This document shows, piece after piece, positions 1 to 8,782 of a DNA stretch of 64,000 nt. Below the pieces are notes generated by a model that saw only the letters and a list, made by a program, of their open reading frames with translations, searched no databases and was not told where the DNA came from. The DNA is taken from NCBI GenBank assembly GCA_963556045.3, contig CAUVYA020000002.1, forward strand, positions 1,612,001 to 1,676,000, written 5' to 3'. How positions within the stretch are numbered: the stretch's first letter is position 1; each line of letters starts with the position of its first letter. The stretch comes from UBA4781 sp963556045. GTDB taxonomy: Bacteria; Chloroflexota; Anaerolineae; Anaerolineales; Anaerolineaceae. Both the position numbers and the translations under genes were made by a program.

Positions 1-588
1 GGGGCGGTCCGCTTTATTCAAAACCAGGATATCTGCGATCTCCAAAATGCCGGCTTTAGCTGCCTGGATGTCATCTCCTAAACCGGGCGCTTCCACCACC
101 AGCACGGTATGAGCCAGCCTGGCGATCTCCACCTCTGACTGCCCGGCGCCCACCGTTTCGATCACGATGAAATCATATCCGGCTGCATCCAGGATCAGGG
201 ATACCGCCTGTGTGTTGTGCGCCAGACCTCCCAGCGCACCGCGGCTTGCCATAGAGCGTACGAAAACCCGCGCTGATTCCACGATAGCCCTCATGCGGAT
301 GCGATCTCCAAGCACTGCTCCCCCGCTGAACGGACTGGAAGGATCCACCGCGATGACCGCCACTTTTGCTTCCGGATAGCGATCGATCACATCAGCCACC
401 ATGCTGTTCACCAGGGTAGATTTGCCGCTCCCACTCGCTCCGGTGATCCCGATGATATGCGCTTTCCCGCTATGCGGGAAGAGAGCATCCAGTATCTGCT
501 TGCCCTGCGGTGCATCATTCTCCACCAGGGTGATCAGACGCGCCAGCGCCCGGCGATCTCCCTGTAATACAGCCTGCTCATAATCCAT
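1..588 (-). CDS. meaB: MeaB/ArgK-type G3E GTPase, methylmalonyl-CoA mutase chaperone (3' end outside window)
   Basis: GTPase that guards cobalamin loading and reactivation of methylmalonyl-CoA mutase in the cytoplasm. Read on the minus strand from the ATG at 588, the protein begins MDYEQAVLQGDRRALARL and shows the Walker A motif GASGSGKST, the switch/Mg motif around VDPSSPFSGGA, a downstream ETVGAGQSE and the guanine-specificity motif NKAD near the left edge. This order is typical of the MeaB/ArgK branch of the G3E family. About 196 residues are visible and the C-terminal part, including the dimerisation arm, lies beyond base 1. It starts 13 bp after the mutase B12-subunit gene, behind an AGGAA-like ribosome site, so the two are surely co-transcribed. 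The function is firm; the ArgK name in older annotations refers to the same family. Confidence 0.93.
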   Translation of the reverse strand, partial: MDYEQAVLQGDRRALARLITLVENDAPQGKQILDALFPHSGKAHIIGITGASGSGKSTLVNSMVADVIDRYPEAKVAVIAVDPSSPFSGGAVLGDRIRMRAIVESARVFVRSMASRGALGGLAHNTQAVSLILDAAGYDFIVIETVGAGQSEVEIARLAHTVLVVEAPGLGDDIQAAKAGILEIADILVLNKADRP

Positions 589-601
589 GCGGGGAGTTTC
601 C

Positions 602-1003
602 TTACACTTTTTGCTTCAAAGCCTGAATATCTGCGACAACCTGGGTGGTGGGAGTGCCGGGACCATATACCGCAAATACACCTAATTGAATGAGGGATTC
701 TGCATCCTCCTGCGGGATGATACCGCCCAGGAAGACCTTTATATCCTGCAGCCCTTCCTGCTTCATCAGTTCCAGAACGCGCGGAACAAGAGACATGTGC
801 GCGCCGGATAGGATCGAGAGTCCCACCACATCTACATCCTCCTGCAAGGCTGCCTGTACGATCATTTCGGGTGTCTGGCGCAATCCGGTGTAGATCACTT
901 CCATACCGGCATCGCGCAGTGCGCGCGCGATGATCTTCGCCCCACGATCATGCCCATCCAATCCCGGTTTTGCGATCAAGACTCGAATTGTGTTTTCTGT
1001 CAT
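602..1003 (-). CDS. Methylmalonyl-CoA mutase small (B12-binding) subunit
   Basis: Stand-alone cobalamin-binding domain of 133 residues, the size of the C-terminal domain of methylmalonyl-CoA mutase (succinyl-CoA to methylmalonyl-CoA). The DxHxxG cobalamin motif is visible as DGHDRG near residue 17, followed by the GLSILSG and FLGGIIP blocks that form the nucleotide-loop pocket. The protein starts MTENTIRVLIAKPGLDGHD. In split mutases this subunit pairs with a separate catalytic large subunit, which is not in this window. The downstream neighbour is the chaperone MeaB, which supports mutase rather than another B12 enzyme. A related isomerase (for example isobutyryl-CoA or ethylmalonyl-CoA mutase) cannot be excluded from this domain alone. 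Confidence 0.9.
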   Translation of the reverse strand: MTENTIRVLIAKPGLDGHDRGAKIIARALRDAGMEVIYTGLRQTPEMIVQAALQEDVDVVGLSILSGAHMSLVPRVLELMKQEGLQDIKVFLGGIIPQEDAESLIQLGVFAVYGPGTPTTQVVADIQALKQKV

Positions 1004-1054
1004 ATATTTTCCTCTTGACCCAATTATACTTGCGGTACCCCGCTATTTTTTCGT

Positions 1055-1060
1055 TATAAT
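1055..1060 (+). promoter_or_regulatory. -10 element TATAAT of the DUF3048 gene
   Basis: A perfect TATAAT lies 15-18 bases before the two candidate start codons (1075, 1078), giving a very short leader. A weak TTGCGG at 1030-1035 could be the -35 element with a 19-base spacer. Confidence 0.5.
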
Positions 1061-1074
1061 GCACCTGAGCAGAG

Positions 1075-2253
1075 ATGATGAATAGCATAAAAAGACGTAT
1101 CCTGATCCTTCTCACGGTGACCCTTCTTTCAGCCGGCTGCCAGACAGGCGGGCAGAACAACCCTGAGAGCACACCACAGCAGACAGCCACCCAGTATTCA
1201 ATCACTGAACCTCCTGTTGTCGAGGAGAATCATGAAGCAATCCCAGCCACTGCAGCGGAAATACAGACGGAGGTCAATCCGCTCAGCGGGCTGCCGGTCG
1301 CGGTAGAACAGCTCCAGCGGCGACCTGTCATGGTGAAGGTATCCAATTACCCGCGCGAAGGCAGACCGCACGCCGGACTTTCTTTTGCCGACATTGTCTT
1401 CGACTATTACATCGGATACGGCACCAACCGCTTCCTGGCACTCTATTACGGCAGCGACAGCCCGCAGATCGGACCGGTTCGCTCCGGCAGGCTGGTTGAT
1501 GCACAGCTGGTGCTGCTCTACCAGGGCATTCTGGGATACGGCAGTGCGGATGAGGATACCAACGCCTACCTGATACAGGCGCTGGGTGAGCGTGCCATCT
1601 CGTTTGAAGAAGCGCCCTGCCCGGCGTTCTGCGGGACGGATACGCACAGCGTGATCGGTGTATTCGGCAGTTCAGCGGATATCAGCTCCTATGCCAAAGC
1701 CAGCGGAATCGACAGCGGAGATACACCTGCACTGGACGGCATGTTCTTCGACAGCGTCATACCATGCGAGGGCGTACCCGTCGCACAGATCAATATCCTC
1801 TTTAATTACTACAACCGCGCAGAATGGCACTATGATGCCGCATCCGGCGCCTACCTGCGCTGGATCGAGGAGATGGAAGGGGAGGAAGAAGACGGAAATT
1901 TCCGCATGATCCCCCTCAGCGATCGCGTAACAGGAGAACAGCTGGCATTCGACAACATCATCATCCTGTTCGCCCACTATATTGAAAACGCCCCCAGCGA
2001 ACATGATGTGGAATTAATGAAGAACATCGAGGGCAAGCGCGCGGTGTACTACCGCGATGGGCAGATGTTCGAGGGCATCTGGAAAGTGCCGAAAGACAAT
2101 GCGCCCATCCAACTGCTGGATGCAAATGGAGCCCCGTTTGCCTTGAAACCGGGCAATAGCTGGATCGTACTGGCGGATGAAAATTCCATCTTCGATCAGA
2201 AGTCGAACGGTGCCTGGCAGCTTTTCTTCCTGTTATCGCCCCTGCCGGAATAA
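1075..2253 (+). CDS. DUF3048 domain lipoprotein (YerB-like)
   Basis: Secreted lipoprotein of 392 residues. The N-terminus (MNSIKRRILILLTVTLLSAGC) is a type II signal peptide with lipobox LSAGC, followed by a Thr/Gln-rich linker. From about residue 65 the sequence shows the DUF3048 pattern: NPLSGLPV, RRPVMVKVSN, RPHAGLSFADIVFDY, and GPVRSGR around residue 138. This is a family of Firmicutes and Chloroflexota envelope proteins (YerB in Bacillus) with no settled biochemical role. The C-terminal half has the family's second domain with an extended strand-rich pattern. The start may be 1075 or 1078 (ATGATG). It is divergent from the mutase operon. The family assignment is firm; the function is unknown. 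Confidence 0.85.
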   Translation: MMNSIKRRILILLTVTLLSAGCQTGGQNNPESTPQQTATQYSITEPPVVEENHEAIPATAAEIQTEVNPLSGLPVAVEQLQRRPVMVKVSNYPREGRPHAGLSFADIVFDYYIGYGTNRFLALYYGSDSPQIGPVRSGRLVDAQLVLLYQGILGYGSADEDTNAYLIQALGERAISFEEAPCPAFCGTDTHSVIGVFGSSADISSYAKASGIDSGDTPALDGMFFDSVIPCEGVPVAQINILFNYYNRAEWHYDAASGAYLRWIEEMEGEEEDGNFRMIPLSDRVTGEQLAFDNIIILFAHYIENAPSEHDVELMKNIEGKRAVYYRDGQMFEGIWKVPKDNAPIQLLDANGAPFALKPGNSWIVLADENSIFDQKSNGAWQLFFLLSPLPE

Positions 2254-2337
2254 CAGGTTGTTTCTCATATTCCATTAACACAAATCTTATCTATTCTTAT
2301 TCAAAATTCAGTATACTTACCCCAAAAGAGAATTTAT

Positions 2338-3036
2338 ATGATACCGATACGCGATACCCAACGTACACGCAACACACCGATCGTCAACTGGATCCTGATC
2401 CTAGCCAATGTACTTGCTTTCTGTCTGGAATATTTTTTACCTGTCGATCTATCCAACTGGTTCGTCGGGACTTTTTCCCTCATCCCCGCGCGCGTCAGTT
2501 TGAGCCAGCCGCTCAGCCTGCTGCCCTTTCTCACTCACATGTTCCTGCATGGAAGCTGGTACCACCTGCTCAGCAATGTATGGTTCCTGATGATCTTCGG
2601 CGACAATATCGAAGACCGCCTGGGACCGAAACGCTACCTGCTCTTCTATCTGCTGGGCGGTGTCAGCGCCGGGCTCTTGCAGTTCCTGTTCGCCCCTGAC
2701 CTCACCGTTCCCACACTGGGAGCCAGCGGCGCCATCGCAGCGGTGATGGGCGCCTATTTTGTGCTGTATCCCAGCTCACGCGTGGTCACCTTCATCCCCA
2801 TCTTCTTTTTCGGCGGCTTTATCCGTCTGCCCGCCATCGTCTATCTGGGGATCTGGTTCGTCATGCAGCTTTTTTCCGGTTTCAGCTCCTATGTGGTTGC
2901 ATCGGGCACCACTGCAGGCGGGGTCGCCTGGTGGGCGCATATCGGCGGATTCCTGTTCGGAATGCTGTTCGTGCGCCTCTTCCAGAAGAAAAAGCCAACA
3001 ACCTATATAGATATGGGGAAGCAGTACGACAGATAG
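2338..3036 (+). CDS. Rhomboid family intramembrane serine protease
   Basis: Polytopic membrane protease of 232 residues that cleaves transmembrane substrates. The catalytic serine sits in GASGAIAAV (Ser130) and the partner histidine in WWAHIGGFLFG (His201). The conserved HGSWYHLLSNVW at 71-82 supplies the oxyanion-hole His/Asn. At least six hydrophobic segments are seen, starting at residue 17. The length matches the short bacterial rhomboids that have no extra cytosolic domain. The TATACT at about 2311 is a possible -10 element. The gene stands alone between two lipoprotein-type genes, so the substrate cannot be inferred. Catalytic competence is supported by the intact dyad. Confidence 0.92.
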   Translation: MIPIRDTQRTRNTPIVNWILILANVLAFCLEYFLPVDLSNWFVGTFSLIPARVSLSQPLSLLPFLTHMFLHGSWYHLLSNVWFLMIFGDNIEDRLGPKRYLLFYLLGGVSAGLLQFLFAPDLTVPTLGASGAIAAVMGAYFVLYPSSRVVTFIPIFFFGGFIRLPAIVYLGIWFVMQLFSGFSSYVVASGTTAGGVAWWAHIGGFLFGMLFVRLFQKKKPTTYIDMGKQYDR

Positions 3037-3085
3037 AGTAAGAAATATCACATGCACCTGTCTGTGGACAAAAAGGGAGAATACC

Positions 3086-3493
3086 ATGCCGAAAGTGAAC
3101 TGGATGTATCTGTGTGATTATGCCTATAAGGATGTAGTTGGCAAGACCAGCATCATCGGCATGTTCAGCGACATCAACGTAGTGCAGTTCCCCAGCAAAT
3201 ACCAGCAGCTCTTCACCATCATGGAGGTGGAAAAAGCCGCCAGCGAACAGTTCAAGCTGGAAGTGGTGATATCCTCCCCATCAGAAAAGGAGATCACCAA
3301 GAAGGTTGGCAGGGAGATCGGGGTACAGGCGGGTTCCAACAAGGTCCTCAGGATGACCATGATCTACGCGTTTTACGGCATCGAACTGGCAGAACCCGGG
3401 GAATACCACGTGCTGCTGTTCCTGAACGATGACTGCATCCACTCCATCCCCTTCAGGGTGCATCAATTGAAGATGAAAAAGAAAGAAGCGTAA
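3086..3493 (+). CDS. DUF6941-like conserved hypothetical protein
   Basis: Small soluble protein of 135 residues. It opens with WMYLCDYAYKDVVGKTSIIG and ends with GEYHVLLFLNDDCIHSIPF, the pattern of the DUF6941 family (a short beta-rich domain in which a D-Y-A motif near the N-terminus is followed by a G-K-x-S/T-x-x-G turn). No signal peptide or membrane segment is present. A GGGAGA ribosome site lies about 7 bases before the ATG. The following gene starts about 90 bp downstream on the same strand. The family match is from memory of the pattern and the function is unknown. Confidence 0.6.
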   Translation: MPKVNWMYLCDYAYKDVVGKTSIIGMFSDINVVQFPSKYQQLFTIMEVEKAASEQFKLEVVISSPSEKEITKKVGREIGVQAGSNKVLRMTMIYAFYGIELAEPGEYHVLLFLNDDCIHSIPFRVHQLKMKKKEA

Positions 3494-3585
3494 GAAAATA
3501 TTTTTAAAAATTCCATACAAAATCTCTATGAATATCCTTTATACTCAAGTCTGAAGCAGTCATTCATTCTTTCAGGGAGGGAAAC

Positions 3586-4125
3586 ATGAAGACCTGTGAT
3601 TCTAAAAAGAGATTTCCAAACATCCAATTTGTTATGCTGATAACTTTGATGCTCGCCCTCTTATCCAATGGGTGTCAATCAAACCAGGGCACACAATTCA
3701 TCCGGCAGACCGCGCAGGCGACCGTCTTTGCACCAGCCGAACAACCGGAGCAGGTGGAGCTGCTTTCTGCACAGGCAGATACCGAAACCCTGACCATCAC
3801 CCTTGCCATCAGCGGATTGGACATCCTCACGGACCCGCTTGACCTTGATAACCTCGTCTGCGACCCTCACATCCAAACAGGGGGATATGTTTCGTTATCA
3901 TCCTTCTACCGCGAGACGGAATTCCCGGATCAGGCGGATGACCCCATCATCCTCACCTACCGCTATGACGTGGATGCCGGAGACCTCAAGGAACTGCACA
4001 TCCGCCTGGATCTCACCATCGGTCCCTGTGGACCGGATCTGCAGGAAATGCTGGTGACGCCCGCCCCCAAAAGCCATCTCATCGCCAACTATGTGTTTGA
4101 TTTTGTGGTTCCGATAGAGGAATAA
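3586..4125 (+). CDS. Hypothetical lipoprotein
   Basis: A 179-residue secreted protein whose N-terminus is a long hydrophobic signal (FVMLITLMLALLSNGC) with cysteine at residue 30 in a lipobox-like LSNGC context. The mature part is acidic and rich in Thr/Leu strands (TLTITLAISGLDI, DPIILTYRYDV), suggesting a beta-sandwich of the kind found in extracytoplasmic adhesion or binding domains. A strong GGGAGG ribosome site precedes the ATG. I do not recognise a family. An imperfect hairpin at about 4141-4168, just after the stop, may terminate the transcript, although no T tract follows it. Confidence 0.6.
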   Translation: MKTCDSKKRFPNIQFVMLITLMLALLSNGCQSNQGTQFIRQTAQATVFAPAEQPEQVELLSAQADTETLTITLAISGLDILTDPLDLDNLVCDPHIQTGGYVSLSSFYRETEFPDQADDPIILTYRYDVDAGDLKELHIRLDLTIGPCGPDLQEMLVTPAPKSHLIANYVFDFVVPIEE

Positions 4126-4210
4126 GCGTAGTTAATAACAATGTAATCTGCTCACTATAGATTACATTCAAAAAGCAAAAAAAATGTATGTAAAGTAGGC
4201 ACGAATCTAT

Positions 4211-5239
4211 TTAATCAGGTAATTTATAAAGCAGAAATGCCAAGTACCGCTCAGTGAATTCCAGTATTAAAACATCTGGATCTTCTGATTCGATTTGTGC
4301 AAATTCAAGGTCATTATACAAATGGTAAAGAAATGTAGTTTTATGAAAGTTCAAGGGTAAATAATATTTTAGGTTATCGGAAAAAGAATCATGGTAGATA
4401 AAAACATCAGGAAGTGTTTCATCATTATTAATAAAAGTAGTCACCGGTGGCTTTGATGTTTTATCTGCATTGTAAGCATAAATTACTTCCTCAATGTTAA
4501 CGTGATCCAAATTACTAAATTTCAATTGATATTGTTTTTCTGCAATATTGATATTTGCAGTTGTCTCAAGATCGCCGCCAGAGTTGCCTTGGAATAAAAA
4601 TTCAAAATTTGCCAGTGGATAGGGATTTAAATTTGGAAATTGCTCATGAAGGGCATTGATAATTTCTTCATATGCAATATAAGCGCCATAAAGATTCCAG
4701 TGAGTGTCTGTGGAATAATAAACTTGCTGAAGCTTTTTTGCATTCCATAACGATTGCCGAAGGTCAAGAATCTCTACTCCATTATGCCCATTTTGATAAT
4801 CAATCACCTGGTCTAAACGTGAAATTTCACCAATCACAGGAATTTCATCAGGCATATGTTCTGGGTATATGGTGTTTTTATTGGGGGGTATGACAACCAC
4901 TAATGAAATTCCCTTTGATTGAAGAAAATCATCGAGCGTCTGCAAATTTGTATGTATGGTTTCCAACTGATTCTCATTTAAAGGAATCGTGTTTTGATAA
5001 TCTTGAATACTGATCTCTCCTGTATAGATCAACCAATTATCGTCAGTTCGAATTGATTTCTCAAAAACTTGGTCGCCAATACCCAACCTTATAGACTGAA
5101 AAGTCTTAATGAGTAAATCCCGACCCCAAAAGTTTTGATCAAGGCTGCTCACATCTGTCAAATTCTTTAGTGGAAGCAAACATATCACCAAAAAGGAACA
5201 CACAAAAACGACATCATAGATCTTTTTTTTGTTCTTCAT
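4211..5239 (-). CDS. AlgX/AlgJ/DltD-like SGNH-type acyltransfer protein
   Basis: Membrane-anchored extracytoplasmic protein of 342 residues that probably transfers an acyl group onto a surface glycan. A single N-terminal membrane segment (residues about 8-26) is followed by a domain with the signature STDTHWNLYGAYIAY, in which Asp178 and His180 form the D-x-H pair of the AlgX/AlgJ and DHHW families. A late HDSFSDNL provides the candidate nucleophile serine in place of the usual GDSF. The length is close to AlgJ and DltD. It lies 24 bp downstream of the MBOAT gene, so the two form an operon, as algI-algJ or dltB-dltD do. The gene is visibly AT-rich compared with flanking host genes. Whether it is closer to AlgJ or DltD cannot be decided by eye. 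Confidence 0.8.
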   Translation of the reverse strand: MKNKKKIYDVVFVCSFLVICLLPLKNLTDVSSLDQNFWGRDLLIKTFQSIRLGIGDQVFEKSIRTDDNWLIYTGEISIQDYQNTIPLNENQLETIHTNLQTLDDFLQSKGISLVVVIPPNKNTIYPEHMPDEIPVIGEISRLDQVIDYQNGHNGVEILDLRQSLWNAKKLQQVYYSTDTHWNLYGAYIAYEEIINALHEQFPNLNPYPLANFEFLFQGNSGGDLETTANINIAEKQYQLKFSNLDHVNIEEVIYAYNADKTSKPPVTTFINNDETLPDVFIYHDSFSDNLKYYLPLNFHKTTFLYHLYNDLEFAQIESEDPDVLILEFTERYLAFLLYKLPD

Positions 5240-5263
5240 AGTAAATACATATCCAATTATTCT

Positions 5264-6724
5264 TTAGAAATTACCATAAATGCTCCCTACAAATCCACTT
5301 GAAGCAATAGAAGCAATACTTAATACAAATATGAATAGGGTTAACACATCTCTTGTTATGCATTTCACTGTCACAATACCTGGATTATCAGTAGTAACTT
5401 CACCAGAAGGATGATCTCTTTTTGAGAATATCGGTATTGAGAATACAATCCCAAGCCCAATCGCAATCCATACAGAAGGATCTATAAAAGGCAATGGAGC
5501 TGTTAGATTATATGGATTTACTGAAACGGGTGCCCCAAAACCAAATAAACGCCCTAAGAATTTAACGGAATACGAAAGTGTTGCAGGTCTGAAAAACACC
5601 CAGCCAAGCATGACGATGGATAACGTATACAAGTGCCTCACCGGTTTCCACGCCTTTTTCAATCGCTTGGACAAAAATCCTGATTCCAAACCCATTGCCA
5701 AACCGTGAATAGCTCCCCAAATGATAAAGTTGGGCGTAAGTCCATGCCATAAACCGGTAAGCAAAAAAGTGATCAGGAAATTAATCTGTTGGCGGAAGAA
5801 TTTACTTTTTCGCCGCTTAAACTCCAATGGAATAAAAATGTATTCACGAACCCAATTCGAAAGGGAAATATGCCATCTACGCCAAAAATCAGTGATACTT
5901 TCGGCTATATAGGGAAAGTTGAAATTTTCCGGGAACGAAAAACCCATCATGCCCGCTAATCCTATTGCCATATCGGTATATCCAGAAAAATCAAAAAATA
6001 TTTGTACAGTGTAGCTAACTAAAAGAAACCATGCCGTCCCACTTGAAAAATTTGGGGAAGCCAAATTTAAGCTTGGATTGATCGTTCTTGCGATGATATC
6101 AGCAATCAAAACTTTTTTGGCAAGTCCTATAACGAATCGTCTTGCATTCTTCGCTATTGTTCCGATATCAAGGTTGCGATGCTGGATTTGTTCACATACC
6201 TGTTGATATAGAACAATAGGACCAATAATTATCTTTGGAAAAAGGATTATGAAAAGAAAATAATTGATGAAATTCTTTTCAGATGAAACGACTCCGTTGG
6301 ACACATCCACCAGATATGCAATATTTTGGAAGGTGATATAAGACAAACCGAGCGGAACGATAATATTTCCCATATCCGGGAATTTCTCGGATATTATGCT
6401 GAAAAAAACATCCGTGCCATATTGCGAAATATATTTAAAAATGAGAAGTATAGATACGTTGAATATGATTCCCAAAACCAATACGGGATTCTTGTTATCG
6501 GTTCGTCCACTATCTTTCCTATTATTATCAAGTAAATACCCAAAATAAAAGTTGATCCCACTCGACAACAATATTAATGGAAGGTACATTGAATTGCCTG
6601 AAGCGTAAAAAATCAAACTAGCAACTAGGGCAACAATGTTTCTGTATTTCTCTTTAACAAGTGCGTGGATAATAATGGTGATTGGAAGAAATAAAAAAAT
6701 GAATTGGGGTTTAATGAAATCCAT
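5264..6724 (-). CDS. MBOAT family membrane O-acyltransferase (AlgI/DltB-like)
   Basis: Polytopic acyltransferase of 486 residues that moves an acyl group from a cytoplasmic donor across the membrane. It has 10 or more hydrophobic segments and the MBOAT signatures FFDFSGYTDMAIGLAG, FWRRWHISLSNWVREYIFIPL and GLWHG, the last holding the catalytic histidine, followed by WGAIHGL. Length and motifs match AlgI, PatA and DltB. It is transcribed away from the AMP ligase and carrier protein genes across a shared 214-bp region and is followed by the AlgX/DltD-like gene. This context suggests that the donor is an acyl-ACP made by the neighbours, as in the Dlt system, rather than free acetyl-CoA. The sequence is AT-rich, which is consistent with recent acquisition. 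Confidence 0.92.
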   Translation of the reverse strand: MDFIKPQFIFLFLPITIIIHALVKEKYRNIVALVASLIFYASGNSMYLPLILLSSGINFYFGYLLDNNRKDSGRTDNKNPVLVLGIIFNVSILLIFKYISQYGTDVFFSIISEKFPDMGNIIVPLGLSYITFQNIAYLVDVSNGVVSSEKNFINYFLFIILFPKIIIGPIVLYQQVCEQIQHRNLDIGTIAKNARRFVIGLAKKVLIADIIARTINPSLNLASPNFSSGTAWFLLVSYTVQIFFDFSGYTDMAIGLAGMMGFSFPENFNFPYIAESITDFWRRWHISLSNWVREYIFIPLEFKRRKSKFFRQQINFLITFLLTGLWHGLTPNFIIWGAIHGLAMGLESGFLSKRLKKAWKPVRHLYTLSIVMLGWVFFRPATLSYSVKFLGRLFGFGAPVSVNPYNLTAPLPFIDPSVWIAIGLGIVFSIPIFSKRDHPSGEVTTDNPGIVTVKCITRDVLTLFIFVLSIASIASSGFVGSIYGNF

Positions 6725-6938
6725 ATTTTCTATTTTACTTTAATTATCTTCAAACTCAAATTTCCAGTTTTAACAGGCTATAGACGAGAAATTTCTGGGC
6801 TTGTATTTATCCTCTTTACTTGAAAAATTTTATCTCCTGGTATATTCTGTTTTTTTAGCCATTTTAAGCTTGAACCGTAATATTAAAACGATAAAATAAT
6901 CTATGCTAGACTTATGCAAAGGGGAAAGGATAATTATT
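6725..6938. promoter_or_regulatory. Divergent promoter region of the acylation cassette
   Basis: A 214-bp AT-rich gap separates the MBOAT start (6724) and the AMP-ligase start (6939), so it must carry the promoters of both arms of the cassette. Several A/T-rich hexamers could be -10 elements, but no single pair stands out. No obvious operator palindrome was seen. Confidence 0.45.
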
Positions 6939-8549
6939 ATGGAATCGAAAAATTTAGCCTATATTTGTGTTCGTGAACCATGTGAACTTGGTGATGGGAA
7001 TAAATTTGCGTTTAAATGGATATCAAACGATCTTTTACAAGAGAATTTTTCGTATTCCAGTCTGGATAAAAGCTCGAATAAGATCGCGAATATATTGAAG
7101 AAGTGCGATACTATGAAAGGGGATATTATCAGCATTTTCCTTCCAAAATCACCGGAACTAGCGATTTCCTTTTTTGCTATTCTTAAAAATGAGGCAACAG
7201 CCTGCATTCTGTTTTCTACTTTTGGAGAAAATGCACTTTATGACCGCCTGTCAGATAGCAAATCTAAAATAATCATAACTAAAAAGAGCCTGCTGAAAAA
7301 AGTCCTTAAGGTACAACCTGATCTGCCAGATTTAAAAACCGTACTTGTTACAGATTTAGAAGAGCACCAAGATAAAAATATCTTGAGTTTGCCTCAATTA
7401 TTGAAAAACGCTTCGGATGCATTTCAATTTTCGTCAACTATTGACCCTGAAATGCCGGCATTCATTCAGTACACATCCGGATCTACTGGAAAACCGAAGG
7501 GTGCGTTGCACGTCCATTCAGCCTATGCTGCCATGCAAAATTCATTTCATGAAGTATTCAACCTCCAGGAGGATGATATCTATTGGTGCACTGCAGATCC
7601 AGCCTGGATCACAGGTTTGGTATATGGGTTGATCGTTCCATTAGGGACAAGGGTCAATCAGATCCATTTCGGCGGAAATTTCAATTCCGTTAAATGGCTG
7701 GGAATTTTGCAGGATGAGAAAGTTAGCGTTTGGTATACCGCGCCTACCGCACTCAGAATGCTGATGCAGGAAGATCATGACCTATTCAAGCAATTTGATT
7801 ATTCACAATTGGATCGCATGTATAGCGTTGGGGAACCATTAAATCCAGAAATATACTTTTGGGGAAAAGAAGTTCTTGGTTGTGAAATTTACGACAACTG
7901 GTTTCAATCAGAAACAGGTAGCATTATGATCACCAATAAACCCGGGCAACCTGTAAAACCTGGGTCGATGGGTAAACCGCTTAGTTATATTGATGCATTC
8001 ATCCTGGATGAAGATATGTTACCAATAACAGGAAAAGAACAGGGTCATCTCTGTCTGAAAAAGGGATGGGCGTCTATGTTCCGTACATATATCAATAAAG
8101 AAGAACTCTATCAAGCTAAATTCGAAGACAGTGCCTATATTACCGGAGATCTTGCATATAAAGATGAAGATGGCTACTTTTGGTACGTTAGTCGTTCAGA
8201 TGATGTAATCAATACTGCAGGACATTTGGTGGGACCATTTGAAGTAGAAAGTGCATTGTTGGAAATCGAAGAAATAGCAGATGTGGCAGTTATTGGTGTA
8301 CCGGATCCTACTCTGTACGAAAAGATCATCACATTTATTTGTCTCAAGAAAGGATATGAATGGTCGCCAGAATTGGAATTGAAATGCAGGGTAAATATTT
8401 CCAATAAGGTCTCAACAATGGCTACCCCGCAGGAATATCATATTGTGGAAAAAATTCCTAAGAATAAAAGCGGAAAAATTCTAAGACGCGTATTGAAAGC
8501 CAGATACGAAGGAAAAGATCCTGGAGATCTTTCAACCATGGAGGAATGA
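6939..8549 (+). CDS. Acetyl-CoA-synthetase-like AMP-forming acid:carrier ligase
   Basis: Adenylate-forming enzyme of 536 residues that activates a carboxylic acid as acyl-AMP and passes it to a thiol. The ATP loop is IQYTSGSTGKPKGALHVH, the core motif is DNWFQSETGSIMITN, the hinge is SRSDDVINTAGH and the catalytic lysine is in KNKSGKILRR at the C-terminus. The wording of these motifs is close to acetyl/propionyl-CoA synthetases and not to DltA. The ATG at 6939 is chosen because an AAGGGGAAAGGA ribosome site precedes it by 8 bases, whereas the upstream ATG at 6903 has none. Its stop overlaps the carrier protein start (ATGA), so the likely acyl acceptor is that carrier's phosphopantetheine. The substrate is inferred to be a short-chain acid such as acetate. 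Confidence 0.85.
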   Translation: MESKNLAYICVREPCELGDGNKFAFKWISNDLLQENFSYSSLDKSSNKIANILKKCDTMKGDIISIFLPKSPELAISFFAILKNEATACILFSTFGENALYDRLSDSKSKIIITKKSLLKKVLKVQPDLPDLKTVLVTDLEEHQDKNILSLPQLLKNASDAFQFSSTIDPEMPAFIQYTSGSTGKPKGALHVHSAYAAMQNSFHEVFNLQEDDIYWCTADPAWITGLVYGLIVPLGTRVNQIHFGGNFNSVKWLGILQDEKVSVWYTAPTALRMLMQEDHDLFKQFDYSQLDRMYSVGEPLNPEIYFWGKEVLGCEIYDNWFQSETGSIMITNKPGQPVKPGSMGKPLSYIDAFILDEDMLPITGKEQGHLCLKKGWASMFRTYINKEELYQAKFEDSAYITGDLAYKDEDGYFWYVSRSDDVINTAGHLVGPFEVESALLEIEEIADVAVIGVPDPTLYEKIITFICLKKGYEWSPELELKCRVNISNKVSTMATPQEYHIVEKIPKNKSGKILRRVLKARYEGKDPGDLSTMEE

Positions 8550-8782
8550 TGAATACTCATGAACAATTAACAGATGTGTTTCGAAATGTCTTTGATGATG
8601 ATGCAATCATAATCATCCCAGAAACAACCGCTGATGATATTGAAGGATGGGATTCATTATCTCATGTAAACTTGATCATCGCTGTTGAATTAAAATTCAA
8701 TGTTGAATTCACACAGCAAGAAATCCGTTCGTTCTCTAATGTTGGTGAAATGGAAAAATGCATTGAGAACAAACTGATGTAA
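8546..8782 (+). CDS. Acyl carrier protein
   Basis: Carrier protein of 78 residues (77 if the second ATG is used). The phosphopantetheine attachment site is in GWDSLSHV, with Ser37 counted from 8546. The surrounding helix pattern (EGWDSLSHVNLIIAVELKF) resembles DltC and modular ACPs more than the fatty-acid ACP, whose motif is DSLDTVE. The start overlaps the ligase stop by four bases and follows a GGAGG-like site, indicating translational coupling. Being paired with a dedicated ligase and an MBOAT protein, it is most likely the cytoplasmic donor for surface acylation, not part of fatty acid synthesis. No phosphopantetheinyl transferase is nearby. Confidence 0.9.
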   Translation: MMNTHEQLTDVFRNVFDDDAIIIIPETTADDIEGWDSLSHVNLIIAVELKFNVEFTQQEIRSFSNVGEMEKCIENKLM

